Of a DNA stretch of 64,000 bases, positions 54,234 to 62,998 are shown in pieces. This DNA is from Pseudomonadota bacterium (GTDB lineage Bacteria > Pseudomonadota > Gammaproteobacteria > Steroidobacterales > Steroidobacteraceae). A model generated the notes under the pieces. That model made no database searches, was not told the DNA's origin, and saw only the letters and a program-made list of their open reading frames with translations. Each line of letters opens with the position of its first letter. Position 1 is the stretch's first letter. Made by a program: the position numbers and the translations under genes. The stretch covers positions 12,357 to 76,356 of the forward strand of contig JAEWAF010000079.1 of the NCBI GenBank assembly GCA_023391815.1. The letters run 5' to 3'.

Positions 54234-54356
54234 ATGAGGAAACATATCGTTGCCCTGGTGGCTGCGGCGTTGATCGGCTTGATTTCGGTTGCCTGGCTGT
54301 TGATCGCTCCGCCGCGCCATTCGCCGCCGCACCCTTCGTATCTGCCCGAGGAATAG
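54234..54356 (+). CDS. Small 40-residue single-helix membrane protein (putative)
   Basis: The frame encodes MRKHIVALVAAALIGL followed by a further hydrophobic run and a polar, Pro/His-rich tail (PPRHSPPHPSYLPEE). It ends 22 bp before the acyltransferase start. The N-terminus looks like a signal anchor. No good ribosome site is visible, so it is tentative. I know no family for it. Confidence 0.4.
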   Translation: MRKHIVALVAAALIGLISVAWLLIAPPRHSPPHPSYLPEE

Positions 54357-54378
54357 CTGAAAGGCTGAAATTCGAATA

Positions 54379-55551
54379 ATGAGCACAGGGAGCATTGAAA
54401 GCAGGAGCGTCGAGCCCCGGTCCGCGGCGACGGCACGGTTCACATTCATCGACGGGTTGCGCGGGGTCGCGGCAATGATGGTGGCCATCGGTCATCTGGC
54501 GGGCGCGGCTGCCGACAAGCATCCGGGCATCCTAGGCCCCGGGGTTGCCGCCATTGCGGATTTCGGCCGTTACGGCGTGCAGATTTTCTTCGTGCTGAGC
54601 GGTTTCGTGATCGCGCACAGCCTGGTCGGCGGGGCGTACTCCTTCAAGTATTTCGGCCGCTTCGCCGCGCGTCGCTTCGTGCGCCTGGATCTGCCGTACT
54701 GGTCGGTGATCCTGCTGGAGGTGGCGCTGCTCTGGGTCAGCGGCTACCTGATGGCCCAGTACTCCCGCGACTTGCCCTCGCTCGGGCAGATCGTGGCCAA
54801 CGGTTTCTATCTGCAGACCTTCCTGGGCTATCCGCACATCCTGCCGGTGTTCTGGACGCTGTGCTACGAGGTGCAGTTCTATCTGGTCCTGGTGCTGTCG
54901 CTGGTGTTGCTCGAGAAAATGCGCAACGCCGGCGTGACTGCCCCGACGATTCGCACCATCGCGAGCGTGGCGTTGACGATCTCGTTCCTCTGGTCGGTGT
55001 GTCTGTTCGTCGGCCTGCTGCCGCCTTTGCACCCGGGTCTGTTCCTCGATCGCTGGTTCCAGTTCGTGCTAGGCGTGGTCGTCTACCTCTACTATCGCGG
55101 TGACTGCGGCAAGAACGTGCTGGTCATCTCGCTGGTCCTGTGCGTCGTGGCGGCGGTCGCCTTCGGCGGCGACAAGTATCGAATCGCGGCTCCGTTGGTG
55201 ACTGCCGCGACGGCGCTCGCCATCGTGTGCAGCTTCCAGCCGTCGTGGCGCGGATTGCTCGCCGGGCCGGTGATGCAGTTCCTGGGCCGGATTTCTTACA
55301 GCTTGTATCTGCTCCACGTCGGCATCGGTTGGCGCGCGACGGTACTGATCCGGGAGCTGATCGGCCCGCACTATTCCACGTTCTGGGCTTACGTCGCGTT
55401 CTTCGGCGGGATGGCGGTGAGCATCCTCGCTGCCTGGATCGCGAACGTCATCATCGAACAGCCCGCGATGAAACTGGCACGCACCATCGAGCTGCCCAAG
55501 CGTCACCCTCGTCCCATGCCGGGTGTACTCGTGCCAGCGGCTGCGCCATAG
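54379..55551 (+). CDS. OafA/YrhL-type membrane acyltransferase (acyltransferase 3 family)
   Basis: The 390-residue protein has about ten predicted helices. FTFIDGLRGVAAMMVAIGHL is the conserved first helix with Arg and the catalytic His, VQIFFVLSGFVIAHS is the second signature, and RFAARRFVRLDLPYW the third. FWTLCYEVQFYLVLVL carries the typical W.L..E.QFY motif. Such proteins O-acylate glycans, lipopolysaccharide or small molecules. The target is unknown; the glycosyltransferase at 58.3 kb is the nearest sugar gene but on the other strand. Confidence 0.88.
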   Translation: MSTGSIESRSVEPRSAATARFTFIDGLRGVAAMMVAIGHLAGAAADKHPGILGPGVAAIADFGRYGVQIFFVLSGFVIAHSLVGGAYSFKYFGRFAARRFVRLDLPYWSVILLEVALLWVSGYLMAQYSRDLPSLGQIVANGFYLQTFLGYPHILPVFWTLCYEVQFYLVLVLSLVLLEKMRNAGVTAPTIRTIASVALTISFLWSVCLFVGLLPPLHPGLFLDRWFQFVLGVVVYLYYRGDCGKNVLVISLVLCVVAAVAFGGDKYRIAAPLVTAATALAIVCSFQPSWRGLLAGPVMQFLGRISYSLYLLHVGIGWRATVLIRELIGPHYSTFWAYVAFFGGMAVSILAAWIANVIIEQPAMKLARTIELPKRHPRPMPGVLVPAAAP

Positions 55552-55599
55552 TGGGGCGCGTTTCCCGCAATCGGCAACTTATTGAATAACACCAAAGGT

Positions 55600-57552
55600 A
55601 TGGCACTCCCGCCCGCTCGTAAGCAACGAGTGCTGGTGGCCGTCGGGGCGGATCCTCAGGCGGAGCAGGTGATGCGAGCGGGAAAGCGCATCGCCGATAT
55701 GCTGGCGGCGCCGTGGACCCTGGTTTTCGTGGAAACCCCGGAGCTGCTCCGGCTGCCTTCGAATTCGCGCCGTGGATGGGCGGAGTTGCAGCGGCTGGCG
55801 GTTTCGCTCGGCGCTCACACAGTCACATTGGATGGTCCGTCGGCCGCCGACGCGCTGCTGGAGTACGCGGCGACTGCGGAGGCGACGCACCTCGTGATCG
55901 GCGCGCCCAAACGACGGGGGCCGCTTGCCTGGCTGCGTCCATCTACCTCATCGCGACTGATCCGCGGAGCCCGCGGGTTCGACGTTGTGAGCGTCGGTGC
56001 GGTGAACGACGAGCAATCCGGCGCAGAACGCATCGATGCCTCCGACGCCGGCGCTCCGCCGTCCATTCAATGGGCACGCTATGGATGGGCGCTCGCAATC
56101 AGTGCGCTCACGACCGCGATCGCGTACGCGATGGATCCTTATTTTGCGCTGGCCAACATCGTGACCACTTACCTCGCGAGCTCGGTGCTCGTGGGCATGA
56201 AGTTCGGTCGTGGGCCCGCGGCGCTGGCGTCCCTGACGAACGTCGTCGCACTGGCTGTTTATTTCGTGCCGCCGCGTTTCGCCCTGGTGGCCTCCGACCT
56301 GCAATACCTGGTGAGCTTCAGCGTGATGCTGATCGTCGCGGTCACGATGGCGAATCTGATGGGGAGCGTGCGCCGGCAGATTCGCGCCACTGGCGATCGA
56401 GAGCGGCGCACCGCCTTGTTATACGCGATGAGCCGGGATCTCAGCGCGACTCGCGGCGCCGGGAACATGTCGCGCGTGGCGGTCAGGCACATCGTGGAGG
56501 TGTTCGCTTGCAAGGCGGCCGTGCTGTTACCGGATGCCGACGGCAAGTTGCATCGTCCGAGCGATGAGCCAGTCGAAGGCTCGTTCCGGAACGCGGACCT
56601 GACAGTGGCTCAATGGGTATGGGAGCACGGGCGACGCGGCGGTCTCGGCTCCGACCACATGCCGGATGCACTGGCGATGTATCTTCCGCTGATCCACGAG
56701 CAGCAGCGCTTCGGCGTCCTGGCGGTTCTGCCACAGAATCGTCGACGCTTGCTGGCGCCCGAGCAGACACGGCTGCTGGAAGCATTCGCCGAACAGTTGA
56801 GCCTGGCGGTCGAGCGCGCCGGGCTGGCGGCAGCCGCCGAGGCAGGGCGGGTCGCCGCGGAAACGGAAAGTCTGCGCAACACGCTGTTGGCGTCGATATC
56901 TCACGATCTGCGCACGCCGCTGGCCGCCATTGCCGGGGCCAGTAGCACGCTGGCCGAACGAGGCCGGGAGCTCGATGATGAAATCCGCACCTCGCTGGCT
57001 CGATCGATTGAAGCGAAGGCCGTGGAAATGTCCGAGATCGTTTCCAACGTGCTCGATCTGATGCGCTTCGAATCGGGGCAGATGGCGCTCCGACGCGACG
57101 CGCACGCGCTCGATGACTTGATCGGTTCGGCGCTGGTGCGTGTCGAAGACCGTCTGCGCAGCCATCCGGTCCGCATCGATCTGCCGAATGAGTTGCCGGT
57201 GTTGCACGTGGACGGCACGTTGATCGTGCAGGCGCTGGTCAACATCTTCGATAACGCCGCCAAATACACCCCCGCGGAGGCGGTCCTCGATATCAGGGGA
57301 CGAATCGAGCAGGAGCGGGTGCGGGTCGAGATCGACGATGACGGACCGGGGTTCCCGGCCGTGGAGCGCGAGCGATTGTTCGACAAGTTCAGCCGCGGCC
57401 AGGGCGAGGGCGCCGTCGCGGGCGCCGGACTCGGGCTGGCCATCTGCCGTGCCATCATCGCCGCGCATGGAGGCACGATCCGTGCGACCGACCGTCCAGG
57501 CGGCGGGGCCCGCATCGAATTCTATCTACCCATTACCGCAGGTTCGCCGTGA
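55600..57552 (+). CDS. KdpD-like sensor histidine kinase lacking the N-terminal KdpD domain
   Basis: The ATG at 55600 is used; an upstream in-frame TTG at 55582 is possible. The roughly 650-residue protein begins at once with a universal-stress-protein-like domain (about 8-140, VLVAVGADPQAEQVMRAG and HLVIGAPKRRG). Four membrane helices of the DUF4118 type, a GAF-like domain, a HisKA domain with the phosphorylated His at about residue 435 in SISHDLRTPLAA, and an HATPase domain (NIFDNAAKYTP, GAGLGLAICRAI) follow. Full-length KdpD has a further 200-plus residue ATP-binding N-terminal domain that is missing here. It precedes a KdpE-like regulator and no kdpFABC genes are in the window. What it senses is open. 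Confidence 0.85.
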   Translation: MALPPARKQRVLVAVGADPQAEQVMRAGKRIADMLAAPWTLVFVETPELLRLPSNSRRGWAELQRLAVSLGAHTVTLDGPSAADALLEYAATAEATHLVIGAPKRRGPLAWLRPSTSSRLIRGARGFDVVSVGAVNDEQSGAERIDASDAGAPPSIQWARYGWALAISALTTAIAYAMDPYFALANIVTTYLASSVLVGMKFGRGPAALASLTNVVALAVYFVPPRFALVASDLQYLVSFSVMLIVAVTMANLMGSVRRQIRATGDRERRTALLYAMSRDLSATRGAGNMSRVAVRHIVEVFACKAAVLLPDADGKLHRPSDEPVEGSFRNADLTVAQWVWEHGRRGGLGSDHMPDALAMYLPLIHEQQRFGVLAVLPQNRRRLLAPEQTRLLEAFAEQLSLAVERAGLAAAAEAGRVAAETESLRNTLLASISHDLRTPLAAIAGASSTLAERGRELDDEIRTSLARSIEAKAVEMSEIVSNVLDLMRFESGQMALRRDAHALDDLIGSALVRVEDRLRSHPVRIDLPNELPVLHVDGTLIVQALVNIFDNAAKYTPAEAVLDIRGRIEQERVRVEIDDDGPGFPAVERERLFDKFSRGQGEGAVAGAGLGLAICRAIIAAHGGTIRATDRPGGGARIEFYLPITAGSP

Positions 57553-58262
57553 CACAAGCCATGCACCGCATTCTGGTGGTGGAGGACGATCCGACGATTC
57601 GCGCCGTGCTACGCGCGCTGCTTCAGTCGGAGCCGTACCGGCTGGTGGAAGCGGAGACAGCCGCGCGAGCGCTCATCGAAGCGCGCACTCATCGACCCGA
57701 TCTGCTGCTGGTCGACCTGGGACTGCCCGATGCCGACGGCATGAGCGTGATACAAGGTGTTCGCGCGTGGTCCGCTGTGCCCATCATTGTGTTGTCGGCA
57801 CGGACGATGGAAGCGCAGAAAGTGGCGGCATTGGAAGCAGGGGCCGATGACTACGTCACCAAGCCGTTCGGTGCGCCGGAGTTGATCGCTCGGGTACGCG
57901 CCGCTTTACGCCGGACCGCGCGAGGTTCGGATCGCACGACGATCGTTCGGCTGGGCGATGTCACGATCGATCTGACTCGTCGGGAGGCGCGCGCCACCAG
58001 CAAGGAGATCCGTTTCACGCCGCTGGAATATCGGGTGCTGGAGTGTCTGGCGCGCCAGGCGGGCATGATCGTGACCGCCAATCAGCTGATCCGCGAAGTG
58101 TGGGGCCCGGATCGTGCGCACGACACGCAGAGCCTGCGAGCGTGCTTGAAACATCTGCGCCAGAAAATCGAACCGAACCCGGCGCAGCCGGTGTTCATCG
58201 TCACCGAGATCGGCCTGGGTTATCGGTTGCGGCCGACCGAAGCGCCCGACGCGCCGACCTAG
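57549..58262 (+). CDS. KdpE-like OmpR-family response regulator
   Basis: The GTG at 57549 overlaps the kinase stop (GTGA); an ATG at 57561 is an alternative. The 237-residue protein has a receiver domain with ILVVEDDPTIR, the phospho-acceptor Asp56 in LLLVDLGLPDADG and Lys in DYVTKPFG. A winged-helix DNA-binding domain follows with RFTPLEYRVLECLARQAG and IGLGYRL. These match KdpE. It is the cognate partner of the KdpD-like kinase and may regulate something other than kdp, as those genes are absent here. Confidence 0.9.
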   Translation: MTQAMHRILVVEDDPTIRAVLRALLQSEPYRLVEAETAARALIEARTHRPDLLLVDLGLPDADGMSVIQGVRAWSAVPIIVLSARTMEAQKVAALEAGADDYVTKPFGAPELIARVRAALRRTARGSDRTTIVRLGDVTIDLTRREARATSKEIRFTPLEYRVLECLARQAGMIVTANQLIREVWGPDRAHDTQSLRACLKHLRQKIEPNPAQPVFIVTEIGLGYRLRPTEAPDAPT

Positions 58263-59500
58263 AGCCGTTCGCTCAAGCAGCGGACCAGGTTGTTCAGCTG
58301 ATGCTGTTGGGTGAAGCCATGCTCGATGCGCTGTCGGGCGGCCGCAGCCATGCGATTTCGGGCGGTCGGGGCGTCCACCAGCGCAGCCATCGCGATTGCC
58401 AGCCGCTCGGCATTTCCGACCGGCACCACCACGCCGGTCTGACCGTCGACGATGGTTTCCGGCACGCCTTGCCAGTCGCTGGCCAGCACCGGCAGGCCGC
58501 ACGCCTGCATTTCCAGTGAAGACATCGGGAACGAATCCCAGCCAGTCGATGGGATGCAGCCGGCATAGCAGCCGGACAATAGCGCCGGGATGTCGGTTTG
58601 ATAGCCGCCGAAAGTGATATGCGAAGCCGCGTCGTTCCAGTGCGGGCGGAGTTGTTCCACTTCTTCGCCGACGTTGCCGAGGAACAGCACGTGAATGTCA
58701 TCGCGCTTCAGCTGATGCACTACATGGACGGCCGCGCGCATCAGTACGTGAACGCCTTTGCGCTCGTGCAGATGTCCCATGAAAACGATCACCCGGCGGT
58801 GTCTGGGAATCTTGAAGCGCTCATAGACCAGCTCGCCCTGATGGGGAGCGAATCGAAACTTGTTGGCGTCGACGCCGGTCGGAATCACCAGGGTTCGGTC
58901 TTGAGCGATGCCACGCCCGAACACGGCGAAGTTCTGCATGGCGCGCGATTCGAAAATGAAATAGTCGGGCTTGGCGCGTCGGATCAGCGCCAGCTCCAGC
59001 CGCTTCAACAGCAAGCGGACCGGGCCGTTGAGCGAGCTCATGGGCGCGCCCCAATAGCTGAAGATGCGTTTGACGCCGGCTTTTCTAAGCGCACGCAGAT
59101 AGCCGGCGTTGGCCGACAGATCCAGGGCGAACACGCTGTCGATTCGATGCTCGGCGAGGTAGCTCTTCAGCTTCGTGACCGCCTCGGCCGTCGGCCGACG
59201 GGGATCGAATTCCACGACCCGATCGAAATCACTCGGCAACGCGTTGGAACGCGCGCCAGCCACCCGCGAGAATGAGAAATGCACCCGGTCGGCGCTGCCG
59301 GTCAGCTGCCGCGCCATCTCGTAGAACACGCTCACCAGCCGTCCGATCGCGAACCCGATCTGAATGTCATAATGAATCATGACCAGCATGCCGGCGCACC
59401 GTGCTGGCGATTGCTCGAGCCCGGCGGATGGCGCCAAAGAACGATTGACGGCGACCGATTCGGAACGCGCGGCTGAGGAGTTCGATGTCATGACGTGCAT
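58259..59500 (-). CDS. Family 4 glycosyltransferase (GT-B fold)
   Basis: The 413-residue protein has a variable N-terminal half with MLVMIHYDIQIGFAIGRL and a C-terminal GT4 half. That half has VIVFMGHLHERKGVHVLMRA, DIHVLFLGN, ITFGGYQTDIPALLSG and STGWDSFPMSSLEMQACGLPVLASD, the donor-binding E-x7-E region. It uses a nucleotide-sugar to extend a glycan, probably a surface polysaccharide. The stop codon overlaps the kdpE-like stop on the other strand in the palindrome CTAG. No neighbour of a polysaccharide locus is seen apart from the next membrane protein. Confidence 0.85.
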   Translation of the reverse strand: MHVMTSNSSAARSESVAVNRSLAPSAGLEQSPARCAGMLVMIHYDIQIGFAIGRLVSVFYEMARQLTGSADRVHFSFSRVAGARSNALPSDFDRVVEFDPRRPTAEAVTKLKSYLAEHRIDSVFALDLSANAGYLRALRKAGVKRIFSYWGAPMSSLNGPVRLLLKRLELALIRRAKPDYFIFESRAMQNFAVFGRGIAQDRTLVIPTGVDANKFRFAPHQGELVYERFKIPRHRRVIVFMGHLHERKGVHVLMRAAVHVVHQLKRDDIHVLFLGNVGEEVEQLRPHWNDAASHITFGGYQTDIPALLSGCYAGCIPSTGWDSFPMSSLEMQACGLPVLASDWQGVPETIVDGQTGVVVPVGNAERLAIAMAALVDAPTARNRMAAAARQRIEHGFTQQHQLNNLVRCLSERL

Positions 59501-59681
59501 CCGTGCTCGGAGGAGGCCATTTCGATATTCGTGAAGAATGTCACGGAATTGCCGCTGAGTTTGCGAAATCGGGGCTGGGTTGACAAGCGTTCGATCCGCC
59601 TGGCGCGGCCCTCACCATACCGACGCCCTCGTGAGCCCGATGTGATTTTATTCTCAGCCCGGCGATGGCAGCGGCGCCGAT

Positions 59682-60404
59682 TCAGCGCAGGCCGTGCGCC
59701 GGGAGCAGGTGGCGACGAGTGCGCGCGACGTAGAAGCACGTGAAGCTGAGCACCACCATCTCACCTCCGTCTTCAGCGATGGCCGCCACGGTGTCGAAGG
59801 CGGTATCCGAGAGCAGGCGGTCTATCGCGTCCCCGCCGACCGCGAACATGAGCAACGCCGCCAGCAGCAGCGCCAGATTGGCCGAAATAACGCGCGCCAG
59901 CGGCGAGCTGCGGATGTACGCCAGCACCAGCACGGGCGTGAGAATCACTCCGCCCAGCGCGGCATAGATCAGCTCACCCCAATCTCGACCGCGCAGTCCG
60001 CCGAAGTCGTGGATGTGGGCCCAAGCAACCATGCCCAGGCCGAAGCGCTCGTGAACGCGCATGGAATCATCGAGCAACAGGAAGCCATAGACGCCGATCC
60101 ACAGCAGCAGCACCGGCAGACGGGTTTTACGAAACAATTGGCCGAGCGCGAGCATGATCCCGACGTATTTGAGATATTGAAACATCTCACCGAAGCCGCG
60201 ATCGCGTGCGATGGACCAGCGCTCGGAGGTAAGCAGGTCCGTGTTCACGTGAACCCAGTGCAGGATCATGAACAGAACATCGCCACCGATCAGCGCGGCG
60301 AGCAACTTGCGAGGGGAATATGGGGTGTCGACGTCGTTGGATTGCGACGAGGCGCGCGGCGTGAAGAGCGCGGACCATGGGTACCGGGACGTGTCGTTGA
60401 TCAC
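59682..60404 (-). CDS. Multi-pass membrane protein of unknown function
   Basis: The 240-residue protein has a polar N-terminus and about six predicted helices (LLAALIGGDVLFMILHWV, YLKYVGIMLALGQLF, LPVLLLWIGVYGFLLLDD, IYAALGGVILTPVLVLAYI, LALLLAALLMFAVGGD and a last one near VVLSFTCFYVAR). Charged and polar residues between helices include DDSMRVHERFG. I recognise no family. It is upstream of the glycosyltransferase gene in the same direction, with 181 bp between them, and may or may not share its function. Confidence 0.6.
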   Translation of the reverse strand: MINDTSRYPWSALFTPRASSQSNDVDTPYSPRKLLAALIGGDVLFMILHWVHVNTDLLTSERWSIARDRGFGEMFQYLKYVGIMLALGQLFRKTRLPVLLLWIGVYGFLLLDDSMRVHERFGLGMVAWAHIHDFGGLRGRDWGELIYAALGGVILTPVLVLAYIRSSPLARVISANLALLLAALLMFAVGGDAIDRLLSDTAFDTVAAIAEDGGEMVVLSFTCFYVARTRRHLLPAHGLR

Positions 60405-60629
60405 CGCAAGCTGGCTCCAGGAGTTGCAACCGCAGGCGCCGCCACGTCTCGGGCCTCCTGTCGCCGAAATTTACTGGATGTCGCCTGGCGCGAGCCGGCC
60501 GCTCGTCATTGTCTCTAATTGAGTAGCGATCCGGCGCGCGAGCTGGATTCTAGGGGATCGAGGCGCGTGCCAAATCGTCAATTGCGTCGGTCATTGGCGA
60601 CCGCGTCGTTGTGTTCGCAACCGATGTAG

Positions 60630-61211
60630 TCAGTCGTCGCACAACAGCTCGACTTTGCGAATCGCCAGGTCCATCGATTCGTTGTCCTCCGCCTTGGCGA
60701 GCTCCCGTTTCGCGTTGTCGCAGTGGATGGCCTCGGACTTCACGACATCGCTCACGTCCTTGACGGCCTGCGCGTTGACGGGGTCGCAATAGTTCGGGGA
60801 GGCGCGACGAATGTTCGCTCCGCTGCCGACCCGTTCGATGGCCACACAATCGTTGACGTGGATCTGGTGCTGATCGCTGACGATCCGGGTGGAGCTGCCG
60901 TCCATCATCTGCACTGTATATTGTGTGCCCCGGCGATCGCCCTGGGCGGCCGCGGTCGCGACACCCCCGACCGCGGCGCCTGTGATGGCACCGCGCGCCT
61001 GTCCGCCCGAGAGCACACCAATCGTTCCGCCGATGAGCGCTCCTTGCGCGGCGTTCGAGTCGAGCGTCACTTCCTGGACGCTTTGTACGACTCCGAACTG
61101 CACGGTCGCAGTTTGACCGACACGATGTGACATGCTTTCACATCCTGTCGTCGTGGCGAGCGTGACGCCCACGAGCCAGAAACTTGCCCGCTTCGCTATC
61201 GAGTTGCACAT
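60630..61211 (-). CDS. SlyB/glycine-zipper-type outer-membrane lipoprotein
   Basis: The 193-residue protein has a lipoprotein signal ending in TTTGC (Cys24). A VQFGVVQSVQEV motif and a glycine-zipper helix (AAQGALIGGTIGVLSGGQARGAITGAAVGG, about residues 54-83) follow, the SlyB/RcpA-like outer-membrane zipper pattern. A beta-like part has YTVQMMDGSSTRIVSDQ and a late charged helix with several Cys (CDPVN, CDNAK, LLCDD). Short SlyB proteins end before this tail, so the C-terminal 60 residues are extra. It lies alone on its strand. Confidence 0.8.
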   Translation of the reverse strand: MCNSIAKRASFWLVGVTLATTTGCESMSHRVGQTATVQFGVVQSVQEVTLDSNAAQGALIGGTIGVLSGGQARGAITGAAVGGVATAAAQGDRRGTQYTVQMMDGSSTRIVSDQHQIHVNDCVAIERVGSGANIRRASPNYCDPVNAQAVKDVSDVVKSEAIHCDNAKRELAKAEDNESMDLAIRKVELLCDD

Positions 61212-61387
61212 GAGACGATCCTTGCAGAGGGAGTCTCGCCACGCTTCCGCCTACTTACTGTCGGCGTTGCCTCGGCACGGTGCTTGTCGCCATGAATGCG
61301 AAGATTCACATCCGGTGCGGTGGCGACGCCATTGGACCTGAGCCAAATAGGCGAGCCCGTTCCAGTACGGCCGGGCGGACATTTGTT

Positions 61388-62008
61388 TTATTGCCTGAGT
61401 AGCAGGAGCAGGCACAGCGTCAGCATGAACACGGCGATGAGAGCATCGAGCACGCGCCATGCACGCGGGTCGCGGAAGACCGGTTGCAGAAGTCGGGCGC
61501 CGTAGCCGAGGGTCGAGAACCACGCAACGCTCGCGAGGCAAGCTCCAAATGCAAATACCCAACGCAATGCTTCCGGGTAACGCGTGGACAGGCTGCCGAG
61601 CAGTATCATCGTGTCGAGATAAACGTGCGGATTCAGGAACGTGAACGCGAGGCACGTCAGCACTACCCGGCGCCAGCTTTCCTGATCGACGGATGCCGCC
61701 GCAAGCGATCCCGATCCGCGCCACGCTCGCCGCGCGGCCATCAAACCATAGACGCCGAGAAACGCGGCGCCCCCGAATCGCAACACGTCGAACAGAGCGG
61801 GCCACTTTTCTAGCAGTACGCCAATGCCCGCGACACCGAGCACGATCAGCAGGATGTCGCTGAAGGCACAGATCGTTACGACCAGACCGACGTGTTCGCT
61901 CTTCAATCCCTGACGGAGCACGAAGGCATTTTGCGCGCCGATTGCGATGATGAGGCCGGCGCTGGCGATGAAGCCGGCCGCCGCGGTAGCGAGAACCATG
62001 AGCAGCAT
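61388..62008 (-). CDS. LysE/ArgO-family amino acid exporter
   Basis: The 206-residue protein has six predicted helices and the family signature GLIIAIGAQNAFVLRQGLKSEHV near the start, then DILLIVLGVAGIGVLLE, and TFLNPHVYLDTMILLGSLS near the middle. These are typical of LysE and ArgO, which export arginine or lysine and related basic amino acids. It is divergent from an ArgP-like LysR gene across 96 bp, the arrangement in which LysG or ArgP activates the exporter. An ATG at 61999 is a possible alternative start; neither has a clear ribosome site. Confidence 0.9.
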   Translation of the reverse strand: MLLMVLATAAAGFIASAGLIIAIGAQNAFVLRQGLKSEHVGLVVTICAFSDILLIVLGVAGIGVLLEKWPALFDVLRFGGAAFLGVYGLMAARRAWRGSGSLAAASVDQESWRRVVLTCLAFTFLNPHVYLDTMILLGSLSTRYPEALRWVFAFGACLASVAWFSTLGYGARLLQPVFRDPRAWRVLDALIAVFMLTLCLLLLLRQ

Positions 62009-62104
62009 CCAGATGAAGGAGGGCGCATCGTGCGGCCCCGCCTCGGATTAGCCAAACTAATAATTCTGTACCATGTGAAGCCGTTCTAATGCGGACTCAT
62101 CCTC

Positions 62105-62998
62105 ATGGACCTGCTCCATCCCCAGCTGGCCGCATTCGCCAGCGTGCTCGAAGAAGGCAGCTTCGAAGCCGCGGCGCGTCGGCTCTCGGTCACACCATCG
62201 GCCATCTCTCAGCGAATCAAGGGACTCGAAGACCGGCTCGGCCAGGTGTTGGTTGTGCGCCAGACGCCGTGCCGGCCCACGCAGGCCGGCGAGAGCTTGT
62301 TGCGTCGGGTACGCTCGATGCAGGTGCTCGAAGCCGAGGCGATCGCGGACTTCCTGCCCGACGCCGGCGGGATGGCGCAGGCACGTCCGATCCCGATCGC
62401 AGTCAACGAGGACTCACTGCAGACCTGGATTCTGCCTGCGTTGTCTTCACTGCATCGGGAGCACGGCTTGCTGTTCGATGTGCGCGTGGACGATCAGGAC
62501 CACACGCTCGAGCTGCTACGCACCGGCACGGTGTCAGGTGCGATCACATCCGAAGGCACGCCCCTGCAAGGATGCAATGTGCACGCGCTGGGAGCGATGC
62601 GTTATCACGCGATCGCATCGCCCGAGTTCAGGGCGCGATTTTTTCCAGACGGGGTCGATGCTGCCGCCCTGTCGCGAGCGCCGATGGTCGTGTTCGATCG
62701 AAGGGACGAGCTGCAGTGGCGCTTCGTAAGGCGCATCACACGCGCGCGAGTGACGCCACCGATTCACTACCTGCCCACGTCGAGCGGTTTCATCGAGGCT
62801 GCCGCGCTTGGATTGGGGTGGTGTCTCGCGCCGGAATCGCTCGTGACGCCGGCGCTGCGGGCAAAGCGGATCGTCAACATCGATCCCGAGCGAGCCGTCG
62901 ATCTGCCGCTCTACTGGCAGCACGCAGGGGTGAGTTCGAGCACTCTGCAACAGATTACTCGAACTCTGCGCTCGGTCGCCGCTAGCGCTCTGCGTTGA
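62105..62998 (+). CDS. LysR-family regulator, ArgP/LysG-like
   Basis: The 297-residue protein has a winged helix-turn-helix (about residues 4-63) with FASVLEEGSFEAAARRLSVTPSAISQRIKGLEDRLGQ, a pattern specific to ArgP/LysG. VVRQTPCRPTQAGESLLR and an effector-binding domain with IPIAVNEDSLQTWILPAL follow. In the family it senses lysine or arginine and activates the divergent exporter, here the LysE/ArgO gene. The end overlaps the convergent amidohydrolase by 17 bp. A tiny 19-codon frame lies upstream but is not supported. Confidence 0.9.
   Translation: MDLLHPQLAAFASVLEEGSFEAAARRLSVTPSAISQRIKGLEDRLGQVLVVRQTPCRPTQAGESLLRRVRSMQVLEAEAIADFLPDAGGMAQARPIPIAVNEDSLQTWILPALSSLHREHGLLFDVRVDDQDHTLELLRTGTVSGAITSEGTPLQGCNVHALGAMRYHAIASPEFRARFFPDGVDAAALSRAPMVVFDRRDELQWRFVRRITRARVTPPIHYLPTSSGFIEAAALGLGWCLAPESLVTPALRAKRIVNIDPERAVDLPLYWQHAGVSSSTLQQITRTLRSVAASALR

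Noticed and set aside
62030..62089. A 19-codon frame with AAGGAGG upstream, before the ArgP-like gene
   Set aside because: It could be a leader peptide, but no attenuator structure or basic-residue run was seen, and the purine run is at the same time coding-strand complement of the exporter leader.
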